DNA of 64,000 nt from Paenibacillus glycinis (GCF_009909185.1 NZ_JAAAMV010000007.1:1-64000); one strand, 5' to 3'; positions 36,310-47,798 are shown, numbered from the stretch's first letter. Notes: generated by a model from the letters alone, not told the origin. Numbers and translations are program-made.

Positions 36310-36954
36310 ATGCAGATGCCAAAGTATCAATCGCTCAAAGACCACGTTTATAACTACATCGCGGAAAGAATTCAAGACGGCACCCTCCTTCCCAACCATA
36401 AAATCAACGAAGCCGAAATTTGCAAGAAACTGGACATCAGCCGCACGCCGACCCGAGAAGCGCTATTCCAGCTTACCTCCGACAACCTGCTTGAATATTT
36501 GCCGCGGCGCGGATTTACCGTGAAAGCTTTCGATGCAAAGAAGAAGATCGATTTCTCGCGGATCATCGGCACATTGGATGCGCTGGCTGCCACGCTGGCG
36601 GTGGATCATCTCGAGGAAAGCGATCTTGCGGAGATGGAAAGACTCGTCAATAAAATGGATCACGACATAGAACGCTTGAATTTCACCGAGTATCACGCCG
36701 ATCAGTACGAATTCCATGAACTTTATATCCGCAAATCGGACAATCCGCTGCTGATCGACATGATGCACTCGCTCAAAATCAGTTTCGTCCGGCAGTCCTA
36801 CTCCAGCGAAGATAAACAGAAGCTCGCAGCCGTCTTGAACGAGGTCAACTCCGAGCATCGCAAAATCGTCGAGCTGATCCGTCTCAAGGATAAGCCCCAG
36901 CTGGAATGCACGCTGAAATACCATTGGCGGATCATCGACACGGATATGCTGTAG
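36310..36954 (+). CDS. GntR-family regulator with FCD domain
   Basis: The 214-residue protein has an N-terminal GntR winged helix (SLKDHVYNYIAERIQDGTLLPNHKINE... DISRTPTREALFQL) and an all-helical FCD ligand domain with the D/H metal or ligand residues (YEFHELYIRKSDNPLL, SEHRKIVELI). AAAGGAG lies eight bases before the ATG at 36310. It is divergent from the arginine-type ABC operon. Motif copies TGTATACAAWATACA at 31125, 33679 and 36064, and a half-site near 36250, make it the likely regulator of this arginine module. Confidence 0.9.
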   Translation: MQMPKYQSLKDHVYNYIAERIQDGTLLPNHKINEAEICKKLDISRTPTREALFQLTSDNLLEYLPRRGFTVKAFDAKKKIDFSRIIGTLDALAATLAVDHLEESDLAEMERLVNKMDHDIERLNFTEYHADQYEFHELYIRKSDNPLLIDMMHSLKISFVRQSYSSEDKQKLAAVLNEVNSEHRKIVELIRLKDKPQLECTLKYHWRIIDTDML

Positions 36955-36992
36955 CCCGTGATTCGGCCGTAACGATAAACGCTTACAAAAAA

Positions 36993-37017
36993 ACGACCCG
37001 CGCGGGTCGTTTTTTTA
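36993..37017 (+). terminator. terminator after the GntR gene
   Basis: ACGACCCG and CGGGTCGT pair and are followed by seven to eight T residues, with A residues on the other side. Confidence 0.9.
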
Positions 37018-37160
37018 TTCATTCGACATAACCGGGCTGCACTGCTGCGCTTATTGCCGCCGCCCTCCCTTCCAAAAAGGCACTCTCCCTGGAACGTCGG
37101 CTCTCGCAGGCTCATAAACTATCAAGAGGCGACATTTCATAGCGAAGGAGCCGTGATGGC

Positions 37161-38081
37161 ATGCAAGCAAGAAGCGCAAGCAACTTGAAAGTCATCGATG
37201 TCTCGCATCATCAAGGCATCGTCAACTGGGACAAGGTGCGGACGGACGGCGTGGTCGGGGTGTTCATGAAAGCCACGGAAGGCGGCGGTTTCAAAGATTC
37301 GACGCTGCCGTCCAATGCGGTCAATGCGGCCGCGGCGGGATTAAAGGTCGGTTTCTATCATTACGCGCATCCGGAATCGAACGATGCCGCGGCGGAGGCC
37401 GCGCATTTCGTCTCCGTGATCGCCGGCTATAAAGCGGACTTCCCCCATGTCCTCGACGTCGAGGGCGATGCCGCGCAAGTACCCGATGACGAACTGACGG
37501 ACTGGTGCGCGCAGTGGCTGCGGGAAGTCGAACGATTGACGGGCCATGACGCCATGGTGTACACCGGCGCCAGCTTCGCGAAGACTTACCTGGGCAAGGA
37601 GCTCGGCCAATGGCCGCTCTGGATCGCCCACTATGGCACGAACCGACCGATGGACAACGATACGTGGGACGAGTGGGCGGTCTTCCAATACACGTCGACG
37701 GGTTCCGTGAACGGCATTGCCGGGAACGTCGACCTGAATGCCATGGAAGAATCGTTCTTCGACCGTTATGCCGGCGTCGTCGCCGTGCAGCCGATCAGCG
37801 AACAAGATACGGTCAAGGTCGTCGTCAACGACAAGCTAGCCGCCTACGGACGCAACCGCAACGGCACGGTCTACGCGCCGCTCAGGCAGCTCGGCGAATC
37901 GCTCGGCGCCACCGTCACGTGGAACGCGGCAACCCGCATGCCGTACGTCAACGGTTTCCCCGTCACCCAGTTCACGCTGCTCGACGGATCGGCATACGTC
38001 AGCGTCCGCGCCGTCGGCCGCTTCCTCGGCGGCAAAGTATCTTGGGATGGCAGGACGAATAAGGTATATATCTACTATTAA
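37161..38081 (+). CDS. GH25 lysozyme-like protein with copper amine oxidase N-terminal (stalk) domain
   Basis: The 306-residue protein has an N-terminal GH25 muramidase fold (VIDVSHHQGIVNWDKV, ATEGGGFKD, HVLDVEGD with catalytic acidic residues, LWIAHYGTNRP, WAVFQYTSTG, VDLNAM) to about residue 205. A copper-amine-oxidase-like N domain (VVVNDKLAAYGRNRNGTVYAPLRQLGESL... YVSVRAVGRFLGGKVSWDGRTNKVYI) fills the C-terminal third. It should cleave peptidoglycan glycan strands. No signal peptide is visible, so it may be a phage-type endolysin, spore-associated, or exported unconventionally. AAGGAG is ten bases before the ATG. Confidence 0.88.
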   Translation: MQARSASNLKVIDVSHHQGIVNWDKVRTDGVVGVFMKATEGGGFKDSTLPSNAVNAAAAGLKVGFYHYAHPESNDAAAEAAHFVSVIAGYKADFPHVLDVEGDAAQVPDDELTDWCAQWLREVERLTGHDAMVYTGASFAKTYLGKELGQWPLWIAHYGTNRPMDNDTWDEWAVFQYTSTGSVNGIAGNVDLNAMEESFFDRYAGVVAVQPISEQDTVKVVVNDKLAAYGRNRNGTVYAPLRQLGESLGATVTWNAATRMPYVNGFPVTQFTLLDGSAYVSVRAVGRFLGGKVSWDGRTNKVYIYY

Positions 38082-38125
38082 TCTGGTAAGTCGGTGATTT
38101 TTGTTTGCTTTATACAAAAGAAAGA

Positions 38126-38164
38126 GCAAAAAACCTTGCCCGAAATCCCGGCAAGGTTTTTTGC
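38126..38164. terminator. bidirectional terminator
   Basis: GCAAAAAACCTTGCC pairs with GGCAAGGTTTTTTGC around a nine-base loop. It serves the GH25 gene on the plus strand and the PAS-like gene ending at 38194 on the minus strand. Confidence 0.9.
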
Positions 38165-38193
38165 CATGCAAGGCATGGTTATCGCGTACCCGG

Positions 38194-38754
38194 TCAACCT
38201 TCCGGCGCCGCGGCCTCGAGCGCAAGGCGGATGTGCGCTTGAATGCTGTCCGCGAAATCCGCTTTATGAAGCTCCGTCAAGCTCGGACGCAGCAGCTCGA
38301 CAAGCTCGCCGATCGTCTCCAGCGCGGCGCGCACGTCGCGTTCTTCGGGCCGGGCAATCGGCTCCGGCCGGCGGGCGGGCTCCCGCCGGCCGCCTCCCGC
38401 CTCGCCGTCCCGTTCCAGCGTCTCGCGGAGCAGCCGCAATTGCTCGGACGCGGCATCGAATCGATGCTGCCGGCCGATGCAAACCAGATGGCCGGTACCG
38501 TCCCCGCTCCAGCTTTGATACACGTCGAACAATGCCGCGGGGCGCCCCGCGGCGCGGAGGTTCAGCTCCACCTTCATGCCGGAATGGCTCGGCGCGACGA
38601 GCGAGGCCGCTTTGTCCCGCGAACCGGCGTCGAGCAACTCCCGCCAGTCGGGTACAGGCGGAAAGATCGCCGACGCGGCTGCGGATACGGCCCGGATGCG
38701 GTAATCGGCCGCAATCTCGAAATACGGCACCGGCATATCGTCCGCCGCCATCAT
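38194..38754 (-). CDS. PAS-like partner of the cobalamin-binding protein
   Basis: The 186-residue protein begins with a segment resembling a PAS domain (VPYFEIAADYRIRAVSAAASAIF) and ends with predicted helices (AALETIGELVELLRPSLTELHKADFADS). The ATG at 38754 overlaps the stop of the upstream cobalamin-binding gene (ATGA), so the two are translationally coupled. No kinase, phosphatase or DNA-binding motif is visible. It probably receives the signal from the cobalamin protein or forms a complex with it. The PAS assignment is tentative. Confidence 0.65.
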   Translation of the reverse strand: MMAADDMPVPYFEIAADYRIRAVSAAASAIFPPVPDWRELLDAGSRDKAASLVAPSHSGMKVELNLRAAGRPAALFDVYQSWSGDGTGHLVCIGRQHRFDAASEQLRLLRETLERDGEAGGGRREPARRPEPIARPEERDVRAALETIGELVELLRPSLTELHKADFADSIQAHIRLALEAAAPEG

Positions 38755-39425
38755 GACTTCCCCGCGCTCCTTCGCCGCGGCATGTCCGTTTGACGGGCGC
38801 GCAGCCATTCGCCGACGTCCAGCAAGCTCGTTGCGAGCACCAAGCGCTCCGATGATTGCCGGAGGGCGGCGTACGCACCCGCCTGCCGTCCGCCGATCAT
38901 GATCGTCGGGCCGTGAAACAGCTCCGCGAGCGATTCTTCGTACGTTCGCGCGGCCGGCAGATTAGCGGCCATCGAGACGGATAGGCCGATCACGTCCGGC
39001 CGCCAATTCATCCCGCTCGCAACCGCGAGTTCGAGCGGCAGGCCTACGCCGTAGCTCCGGGTGTCCCAGCCGTGCTCCCGGAACAGCGCGCCGACGATCT
39101 TCAAGCCCAGGTCGTGCGTCTCCCCTTCCACGCACAGGAACATCGCCTTCAAACCGTTGGCCGGCGCCTGATTCACCGCCATCCCGTAGCGGGTAATCAA
39201 AATATCGCATAGACCCGAAGCCAGGTGCTCGTCCGCTACGGAAATCAGATTCTGCTCCCACAAAGAACCGATGTATCGCATGGCGGACGTCAACACCTGC
39301 TCGTAGATGAACAGGCTGTTCGCGCCGGCGTCCATGAACCGCAGCAGCTTTTCCCAACATGACTCTATCGAACCGCTAATCAATTGTTCCGCAAACCACT
39401 CGATTTCCATTTGCATGCCGAACAC
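38751..39425 (-). CDS. stand-alone cobalamin-binding protein with the AdoCbl photoreceptor signature
   Basis: The 224-residue protein has a helical cap (residues 1-85) followed by a Rossmann-like B12-binding domain (about 92-205). The cap carries W56-x9-E66-H67, the W-x9-EH motif of CarH-type light sensors that cover the upper face of adenosylcobalamin. The B12 domain has E102-x-H104-D-L-G107, the lower axial histidine motif, and the SVSM and IMIGGR segments. There is no MerR DNA-binding domain, so output must go through a partner. It is coupled to a PAS-like gene and is divergent from a CheB-CheR-kinase fusion gene. Confidence 0.85.
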   Translation of the reverse strand: MFGMQMEIEWFAEQLISGSIESCWEKLLRFMDAGANSLFIYEQVLTSAMRYIGSLWEQNLISVADEHLASGLCDILITRYGMAVNQAPANGLKAMFLCVEGETHDLGLKIVGALFREHGWDTRSYGVGLPLELAVASGMNWRPDVIGLSVSMAANLPAARTYEESLAELFHGPTIMIGGRQAGAYAALRQSSERLVLATSLLDVGEWLRARQTDMPRRRSAGKS

Positions 39426-39728
39426 CTCTTAGCTTTGTCGAATTCGTAAACGCTTGTAGACCATTGTAGTACACATTCGCGCTTCGGCCTAGAGGCCGGA
39501 ATTGTCTCCTGCTGTCGAATTTGACGAGACTCCCGAACTACTTATATGATGGAAATGATTCTCTTTTGCAAGGAAATATTTCCCTCGGTCGCTAGAGTCG
39601 AATGCACAGGTCACATTTTCGTTCCGCGGGTTCCGGCAGCGGGAGGATGCTTGCTGCCGACAACGCGCGCGATAACGGGACAAACCCCCGTTCCTGGCGG
39701 ATCGGGAAATCCGGAGGTGAACGAACGG

Positions 39729-42700
39729 ATGCACGGAGACGAGAATCTTCAGCAGGAAATGTCCGAACACGAAATCGGAAAGGGGATGCCGCCGAACGGG
39801 CCGGAATCTCCGCATTGCATCGTCGGAATCGGCGCTTCGGCCGGCGGGCTCGAAGCCTTGGAGCTCTTCTTCGACCCGATGCCGCCGGACTCCGGAATGG
39901 CGTTCATCGTGGTCCAGCATCTCTCGCCGGACTATAAGAGCTTAATGCCGCATATTTTGAGCAAAAATACGCGCATGCTCCTCGTCGAGGTCGAGCATGA
40001 CATGTACGTGGAGCCGAACCGCGTCTATCTGATCCCGCCCCGCAAAAACATGACGATCGCCGGCGGACGCCTGCAATTGACCGATTCCATCCCGAGAACG
40101 GGTCTTCGCCTGCCCATCGATATGTTTTTCCGCTCGCTCGCGGCCGATTTCGGTTCGCGGGCCGTTGCCGTTGTTTTGTCCGGTGCCGGAAGCGACGGTT
40201 CGCGCGGAATTCTGGCGATCAAGGAAGCGGGCGGGCTCGTTATCGCGCAGGACGGCTTCTCGGCCAAATTCGACGGCATGCCGAGCAGCGCCTGCCAGAC
40301 CGGCGTCGTCGACGCCGTGCTCGCGCCCCAGCTGATGGCGGAAAGGCTGATCGCGCACGCCCAAACATTTCAAACCCAAGAAAAGAGGGAATTCAAGACG
40401 GCGACGATCACGATCGAACAATATATCCAGCTTATCCTTGACAAAATCAAACAAGCGTCGGGCATTGACTTCACCTATTACAAACGCAACAGCGTCCTGC
40501 GTCGGATCGAGCGCCGCATGGCCATGAACAACGTGGCGGATATCTCCGATTATTTGGCGTTTCTCGGCCAGCAGCCGGAGGAGCTGCATGCGCTGCGCAA
40601 GGATTTGCTCATCGGGGTAACGAATTTCTTCCGCGACGCCGAAGCGTTCAAGGTCCTCGACGAGAAAGTGCTCCCCCGCATCTTCGCGAACAACGGCAAA
40701 AACCGGGAAATCCGCGTCTGGGTCGCGGGCTGTTCCACGGGCGAGGAGGCGTACTCCATCGCCATCCTGATGCGCAGGCATGCCGATCGGATGGATGTGC
40801 CCTACACGATCAAGATCTTCGCGACGGACCTGGACAAGGAATCGATCGAATACGCGAGCCAGGGCGTCTATTCCGAGAGCATCAACTCGCATCTGTCGGA
40901 GGACGACATCGCGCGCTACTTCATCAAGGACGACGGCATGTTCCAGGTGACCAAGGAGATCCGGAAAATGATCGTCTTCGCTCCGCACAACATCATCAAG
41001 GATCCGCCGTTCAGCAACCTGGACTTGATCACGTGCAGGAACATGCTCATCTACCTGCAGCCGGAAATGCAATTCAAGGTGCTGTCGCTGTTCCATTTCG
41101 CGCTGACGCCGGAGGGCTTCCTCTTCCTCGGGCCGAGCGAGACGATCGGCAAATTCACGAACCAGTTCGAGCCGCTCGACCGCCATTGGAATATTTTCAG
41201 CCACAAGGGCGCGAAGCAGCCCGGCGAATCCCGTGGCTTCGGCATGCCCGGGCAGTACGCCCAGACATCCCCGCGGGCCAAGCTGCAGCTTCCCCCTGCC
41301 GTCGTCCAGGAGAACAAGATCCGTAGGCAAACCGATGACCTGCAAACGATTCTGACGGACGAGCACTTAGCGCCGAGCATGGTGATCGACACGAATAACG
41401 AAGTCGTGCACCTGAACGGCGCGATCAACGATTACTTGCTGCTGGCGAGCGGCACGCCGAGCCTGAACGTGTACAAGATGGTCGACTCGAGCCTCGGGGT
41501 CGCCATCTCCACGGCCATGCAGAAGATCCGGAAGGAGCGCATGGAAGTCGTCTACCGGTCGCTTGCCATCCGCACGAACCGGGGCGACCGGACCGTCGAC
41601 CTGAAGCTTCGTCCGTTCTCCGCCAAGAATGCCGCGTTCGGCAAGCATATCCTCGTGCTGTTCGAAGAACCCGAGCAGCCCGCGCGGAAGCCGGCGCAGA
41701 CGCTCGCGTCGGCCGATCTCGACCGCGACGCCAAGACCCGCATCTTCGAATTGGAACAGGAGCTCCAGCGGACCGAGGAAGCGCTTCAAGCGACGGTGGA
41801 AGAGCTGGAAACCTCCAACGAGGAGCTGCAATCCACCAACGAAGAGCTGGTCGCGGCGAACGAGGAGCTGCAGAGCGCGAACGAAGAGCTCCAGTCCGTC
41901 AATGAGGAGCTGGTCACCGTCAACACGGAGTACCAGTTCAAGATTCAAGAGCTGACCGATCTGAACAACGACATGAACAATTTTCTCGTCAGCACGCGGA
42001 TCGGGACGATCTTCCTCGACAAGCGGATGTGCATCCGCCGGTTTACGCCGGCCATCACGAAGGAGATCAATCTGATGGATGTGGACTGCGGGCGGCCCAT
42101 CGACCACATCTCCCACCATTTCAAGGACGACGCGCTGGTAAGCGACGCCCGAAACGTCCTGCAGACGCTCGTCCCGCTCGAGCGGGAAATTCAAAGCCAC
42201 AAGGGCACCTGGTACAGCATGCGGATATTGCCGTATCGGACGGAGGATAATTTCGTCAGCGGCGTCGTGCTCACCTTCGTCGATATCACGGACCTGAAGA
42301 CCGTGAACGAAGAGCTGCTGAAGCTGTCGTACGCGATCGAGCAAAGCCCCAGCATCACGATGATGACCGACACGGCCGGCACGATCGAATACGTCAATCC
42401 GCAGTTCACGATGGTGACCGGGTACCTGCTGGAAGAGGCCTACGGCCTGAACATGCAGACGTTCAGCCGGTGGGAGGAAGGCGAGCGGTCGTTCGAGGCG
42501 ATCCTGAATAGCGTCGGAAACGGGAAAGTATGGACGGGCGAGCTCGAAAGCCGCGCCAAAAACGGGAATACCTACTGGGAATCCGTGAAAATCATCCCGA
42601 TCAAGGACGATCACGGCCAACTGATCCATTTCGTCAAGCTGTCCGAGAACATCAGCGAGCGCAAGAACGCGGAAGAGATGCTCCGCAAGACGGAGATGCT

Positions 42701-43346
42701 GTCGGCCGTCGGCCAGATGGCGGCGGGCATCGCGCACGAGATTCGCAATCCGCTGACCGCGCTCAAGGGCTTCACCAAGCTGATCAGCAATACGGGCGAC
42801 AGCAAGAGCTCCTATATCGGCATCATGCTGGACGAGCTCGACCGCATCGAGCAAATCGTCGGCGAGCTGCTCGTGCTGGCCAAGCCGCAGGCCGTGGACT
42901 TCGCCAACAAGGAGCTCGGGCCGATCGTGCAGGACGTGCTGATGCTGCTCGAATCCCAAGCGAACCTCGGCGGCGTGGAGATGCACTCCGAGCTGCAGGA
43001 GGGTCTGCGCGTGCTGTGCGTGGAGAATCAGCTCAAGCAGGTGTTCATCAACCTGCTCAAGAATGCCATCGAGGCCATGCCAAAGGGCGGGCGCATCCAC
43101 GTGCAGGCGGCGATCGGCGCGGACAACCGCATCATCGTGCGCTTCATCGACAACGGCGCCGGCATCCCCGAGAGCAAGCTGGCCAAGCTCGGAGAGCCGT
43201 TCTATTCGACGAAAGAGAAAGGCACCGGCCTCGGCCTCATGGTCAGCCACAAAATCATCGAGAACCATCAGGGCAGCATCGCCTTTCAAAGCAAGGAAGG
43301 CTTCGGCACGACCGTGACCATCGAGCTTCCCGCCTTGCTCAACTGA
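39729..43346 (+). CDS. CheB-CheR-PAS-histidine kinase fusion
   Basis: The roughly 1,205-residue protein joins a CheB methylesterase domain (GASAGG near residue 35, [18 protein letters not shown]), a CheR methyltransferase domain (about 235-470; [23 protein letters not shown]), a long coiled coil (about 670-745, repeated NEELQS), a PAS_10-like domain, a second PAS (860-975) and a histidine kinase (AHEIRNPL near 1,001; [26 protein letters not shown]). There is no CheB receiver domain. The ATG at 39729 has GGAGG 11 bases upstream; an extension to 39546 is possible but unsupported. It is divergent from the cobalamin-binding operon. No response regulator is adjacent. Confidence 0.92.
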   Translation: MHGDENLQQEMSEHEIGKGMPPNGPESPHCIVGIGASAGGLEALELFFDPMPPDSGMAFIVVQHLSPDYKSLMPHILSKNTRMLLVEVEHDMYVEPNRVYLIPPRKNMTIAGGRLQLTDSIPRTGLRLPIDMFFRSLAADFGSRAVAVVLSGAGSDGSRGILAIKEAGGLVIAQDGFSAKFDGMPSSACQTGVVDAVLAPQLMAERLIAHAQTFQTQEKREFKTATITIEQYIQLILDKIKQASGIDFTYYKRNSVLRRIERRMAMNNVADISDYLAFLGQQPEELHALRKDLLIGVTNFFRDAEAFKVLDEKVLPRIFANNGKNREIRVWVAGCSTGEEAYSIAILMRRHADRMDVPYTIKIFATDLDKESIEYASQGVYSESINSHLSEDDIARYFIKDDGMFQVTKEIRKMIVFAPHNIIKDPPFSNLDLITCRNMLIYLQPEMQFKVLSLFHFALTPEGFLFLGPSETIGKFTNQFEPLDRHWNIFSHKGAKQPGESRGFGMPGQYAQTSPRAKLQLPPAVVQENKIRRQTDDLQTILTDEHLAPSMVIDTNNEVVHLNGAINDYLLLASGTPSLNVYKMVDSSLGVAISTAMQKIRKERMEVVYRSLAIRTNRGDRTVDLKLRPFSAKNAAFGKHILVLFEEPEQPARKPAQTLASADLDRDAKTRIFELEQELQRTEEALQATVEELETSNEELQSTNEELVAANEELQSANEELQSVNEELVTVNTEYQFKIQELTDLNNDMNNFLVSTRIGTIFLDKRMCIRRFTPAITKEINLMDVDCGRPIDHISHHFKDDALVSDARNVLQTLVPLEREIQSHKGTWYSMRILPYRTEDNFVSGVVLTFVDITDLKTVNEELLKLSYAIEQSPSITMMTDTAGTIEYVNPQFTMVTGYLLEEAYGLNMQTFSRWEEGERSFEAILNSVGNGKVWTGELESRAKNGNTYWESVKIIPIKDDHGQLIHFVKLSENISERKNAEEMLRKTEMLSAVGQMAAGIAHEIRNPLTALKGFTKLISNTGDSKSSYIGIMLDELDRIEQIVGELLVLAKPQAVDFANKELGPIVQDVLMLLESQANLGGVEMHSELQEGLRVLCVENQLKQVFINLLKNAIEAMPKGGRIHVQAAIGADNRIIVRFIDNGAGIPESKLAKLGEPFYSTKEKGTGLGLMVSHKIIENHQGSIAFQSKEGFGTTVTIELPALLN

Positions 43347-43462
43347 CGTCAAACGGGCGGCGGAGAATGGCTTCCGCGCGGCGCCCGAAGCCGTTCAATC
43401 GCGGCGAGGATACCTTCGCGCGGGTGCATATCGGTATCGCTCTAAGCCTGAAGGAATCAGCC

Positions 43463-43510
43463 AAGAGCCTCTATCCCCTGCTTTGGCAGCGGTTTAGAGG
43501 CTCTTTGTTT
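43463..43510. terminator. terminator between the kinase fusion and glpD
   Basis: AAGAGCCTCTA pairs with TAGAGGCTCTT around a 21-base loop and is followed by T-rich sequence on the plus strand. It may work for both converging genes. Confidence 0.7.
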
Positions 43511-43545
43511 TGGACGGGATTTCGAGTCGCTGCCGGCCTGACGGC

Positions 43546-45258
43546 TTATTCCGCCGCCCGGACCGGCTCCGCGGCCGCAGCTTCCCGCGGCTCCACCGCT
43601 TCCTTCAGCTTCCGCTCGATGTCCGCGGCATAAGCCGCCCGCTGCTCCCCCGTCCACCGCAGCCGCTCCGCCATCGCGGCGATGACGGCGTCCTTCCATT
43701 TGCGCACCTCCGCGATGCGGAAGAACAGGTCGCCGGTCCGGCGAACGAGGAAGTCCGCGGGCTTCGCCGCCATCTCCGCCTCTATCGCGTACCGCAGCCG
43801 GACGGCCAGCGCGAGCGGCAGCCCGTGCTTCGCCGCCCACGGCTTCGTCGTCTCCGCCAGCTCGAATAGCAGCGGCGCGTTGGAGCCGTAGCGCCGCGCC
43901 AGAAACGCGGCTTCGTCCGCGGAGAAGCCGCGGAGCTGGCCTTCGCCCGTCTTCGTGCGCACGTACGCTTCATAGTTGCGGGAGCCGCCGAGATCGCCGC
44001 CGGACATCGGGATCGACTTCGTCCCGCTCGCGGGCAGCTTGCGCTTGCCTTCCTGCACGAGAAGCTCGGAGACCTTGTCGACGACCGTCTCCGCCATTTT
44101 GCGGTAGCCCGTCAGCTTGCCTCCGGCAATGGAGATCAGTCCGGACGGCGAGACGAATATCTCGTCCCGGCGCGAGACCTCCGAGGGCGACTTGCCTTCC
44201 TGCTGGATGAGCGGGCGCAAACCGGCCCAGCTCGATTCCACGTCCGCCGCGGTCAGCGCAAGACCCGGAAACATGAAATTGACCGCCTCCAGCAGATAAG
44301 TCCTGTCTTCCGCGGTCATGACGGGCCGCTCGGTATCGCCGGCGTAATTCGTGTCCGTCGTGCCGAAATACGTCTTGCCCTCGCGCGGAATCGCGAACAC
44401 CATCCGGCCGTCCGGCGTATCGAAATACACCGCCTGCCGCAGCGGGAAGCGCGACTGGTCGAACACGAGATGCACGCCCTTCGTCAGGCGCAGCGTCTTG
44501 CCCTCCTTGGAGCCGTCCATCTCGCGCAGACGGTCGACCCACGGCCCGGTCGCGTTGACGATCTTGTCGGCCGCGACCGCATACGCCCCGCCGCCGATCA
44601 GATCGCGGACGACCGCGCCGTTCAGCTTCCCGTCCTCCGCGTAGCGAAGCTCCTCCACCCGGGCATAGTTGACGGCATCGGCGCCGTGCTCGACCGCTTT
44701 CTTCATCACTTCGATCGTGAGCCGCGCGTCGTCGGTCCGGTATTCGACGTAATAGCCGCCGCCCTTCATGCCTTCCCGTTTCAGCAAAGGCTCCTTCTCC
44801 AGCGTCTGCCGCGCGTTCAGCATGACGCGCCGTTCCCCGCGCTTCACGCCGGCAAGGAAATCGTAGACGCGCAAGCCGAGGCTCGTCGAGAGCTTGCCGA
44901 AGCTGCCGCCGGCATAGAGCGGCAGCAGCATCCATTCGGGCGTCGTCACATGCGGGCCGTTCTCGTACACGATCGCCCGCTCCTTCCCGACCTCCGCCAC
45001 GACGCCGACCTCGAGCTGCTTCAAATACCGCAGGCCGCCGTGCACGAGCTTCGTCGAGCGGCTCGACGTGCCCGCCGCGAAGTCCTGCATCTCCACGACC
45101 GCCGTCCTGAGGCCGCGCGCGGCCGCATCCAGCGCGATCCCCGCTCCCGTGATGCCGCCGCCGATCACGAGCAGATCAAGCGGCTTACGCTGAATGTCTT
45201 GCAAGACGGAACCCCGGTCCTCCGCTCCGAATCGGCCGTTCCTCTTCATGGTTGTCAT
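43546..45258 (-). CDS. glpD: aerobic glycerol-3-phosphate dehydrogenase
   Basis: The 570-residue flavoprotein has the FAD-binding motif LLVIGGGITGAGIALDAAARGL, GTSSRSTKLVHGGLRYL, and C-terminal IAGGKLTGYRKMAE, all typical of GlpD. It oxidises glycerol-3-phosphate to dihydroxyacetone phosphate and passes electrons to menaquinone at the membrane. Starts at 45258 and 45249 are both possible. It follows glpK, separated by a leader that contains a long-range terminator hairpin typical of GlpP control. Confidence 0.94.
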   Translation of the reverse strand: MTTMKRNGRFGAEDRGSVLQDIQRKPLDLLVIGGGITGAGIALDAAARGLRTAVVEMQDFAAGTSSRSTKLVHGGLRYLKQLEVGVVAEVGKERAIVYENGPHVTTPEWMLLPLYAGGSFGKLSTSLGLRVYDFLAGVKRGERRVMLNARQTLEKEPLLKREGMKGGGYYVEYRTDDARLTIEVMKKAVEHGADAVNYARVEELRYAEDGKLNGAVVRDLIGGGAYAVAADKIVNATGPWVDRLREMDGSKEGKTLRLTKGVHLVFDQSRFPLRQAVYFDTPDGRMVFAIPREGKTYFGTTDTNYAGDTERPVMTAEDRTYLLEAVNFMFPGLALTAADVESSWAGLRPLIQQEGKSPSEVSRRDEIFVSPSGLISIAGGKLTGYRKMAETVVDKVSELLVQEGKRKLPASGTKSIPMSGGDLGGSRNYEAYVRTKTGEGQLRGFSADEAAFLARRYGSNAPLLFELAETTKPWAAKHGLPLALAVRLRYAIEAEMAAKPADFLVRRTGDLFFRIAEVRKWKDAVIAAMAERLRWTGEQRAAYAADIERKLKEAVEPREAAAAEPVRAAE

Positions 45259-45373
45259 GAACTTCACGCCTGCCTTTCCCTTTTCACAATGTACGCCGGA
45301 GGCCTCCGGCCCGCGCATGGACGACGGTCGGCGCCGTTAGATTGGTATTACCCGGCACCGCCCCGGCCGATGC

Positions 45374-45444
45374 AAAAAAACCACGAATAGTCGCTGCTCC
45401 GGACCGCCGGCAAGGGCGTGCCAAAACAACAATCTTCGTGGTTT
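45374..45444 (-). promoter_or_regulatory. GlpP-type leader terminator upstream of glpD
   Basis: On the minus strand AAACCACGAA and TTCGTGGTTT form a stem around a roughly 47-nt loop and are followed by seven T residues, within the 170-nt glpK-glpD gap. In B. subtilis GlpP with glycerol-3-phosphate prevents termination at an equivalent glpD leader hairpin. The presence of glpP just upstream supports the same mechanism here. Confidence 0.75.
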
Positions 45445-45489
45445 CTCCGTGTCTCCAACCGTTATTAACTTACCGCTACTATACCATGC

Positions 45490-47043
<1,554 letters not shown>

Positions 47044-47598
47044 CTACAGCTCCCATAGCTCGCGGCGAGAAGTCGTGACCGCCGCCGCGCCGGCTTCGAT
47101 CGCTTGGCGCACATGCGCCTCCGTCCGGATCAAGCCGCCCGCGATGACGGGCACGCCGGTCCGTTCCTTGACTTCCGCGATGATTTCCGGCATGATGCCG
47201 GGCAGTACCTCGACGTAATCCGGCTGCGTCTTGCCGACCAGCGCGTAGCTGCGTTCCAGCGCATCGGAATCCAGCAGGAACAGCCGCTGGATGGCGATCA
47301 GCTTGTTTTGCTTCGTTCGCTGGATGACGCCAGCCCGCGTCGAGATCAGCCCGGCGGGCCGGATGCTCTGACAGAGAAAATCGGCCGCGTATTCATCGTT
47401 CTTGAGGCCGTCGATCAGATCGGCATGCAGCAGCACGTCTTTCCCGTGGGCCCGCGCCAGATCCACGATCGGCTTGATCTGCCCCACATGGCCGCCCAGC
47501 AGCACGAATCCGGGAAACGCAGCCGTTAAAAGCGCTTCCACTTCCTTCGGCTTGCGTACGGCCGGCAGCACCTTCCTGCCCGATTGGAACAATGGCAA
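47044..47598 (-). CDS. glpP: glycerol-3-phosphate-responsive antiterminator
   Basis: The 184-residue protein matches GlpP: VLPAVRKPKEVEALL, ADLIDGLKNDEYAADFL, GLISTRAGVIQRTKQ, DYVEVLPGIMPEII and VIAGGLIRTEAHV. It binds glycerol-3-phosphate and the glp leader RNA to prevent premature termination. The start is TTG at 47598, with GGGGGCGG upstream; no better start exists. It precedes glpK by 66 bases. Confidence 0.92.
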   Translation of the reverse strand: MPLFQSGRKVLPAVRKPKEVEALLTAAFPGFVLLGGHVGQIKPIVDLARAHGKDVLLHADLIDGLKNDEYAADFLCQSIRPAGLISTRAGVIQRTKQNKLIAIQRLFLLDSDALERSYALVGKTQPDYVEVLPGIMPEIIAEVKERTGVPVIAGGLIRTEAHVRQAIEAGAAAVTTSRRELWEL

Positions 47599-47798
47599 GG
47601 CATCCGCCCCCTTTCCGCCGAGGTTGGCCGCACATGCGGCTTATGACGCGCGCGTTCGCTTCCCGCGGCTGGCGCACGGCTCCGTTATCCTTTCAATATG
47701 CCAGATTTCCCGCGCGTTGACAATCGCCCGCCGGCCGGAATTCGGCCGCGGCGCCATCCGCATCCTGCCGCCGGGATATCCGGCTTTTTGCCGCTGCA

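Noticed and set aside
39942..43352. Two long minus-strand frames under the kinase fusion
   Set aside because: They are antisense shadows of CheB-CheR-PAS-kinase with no domains of their own.
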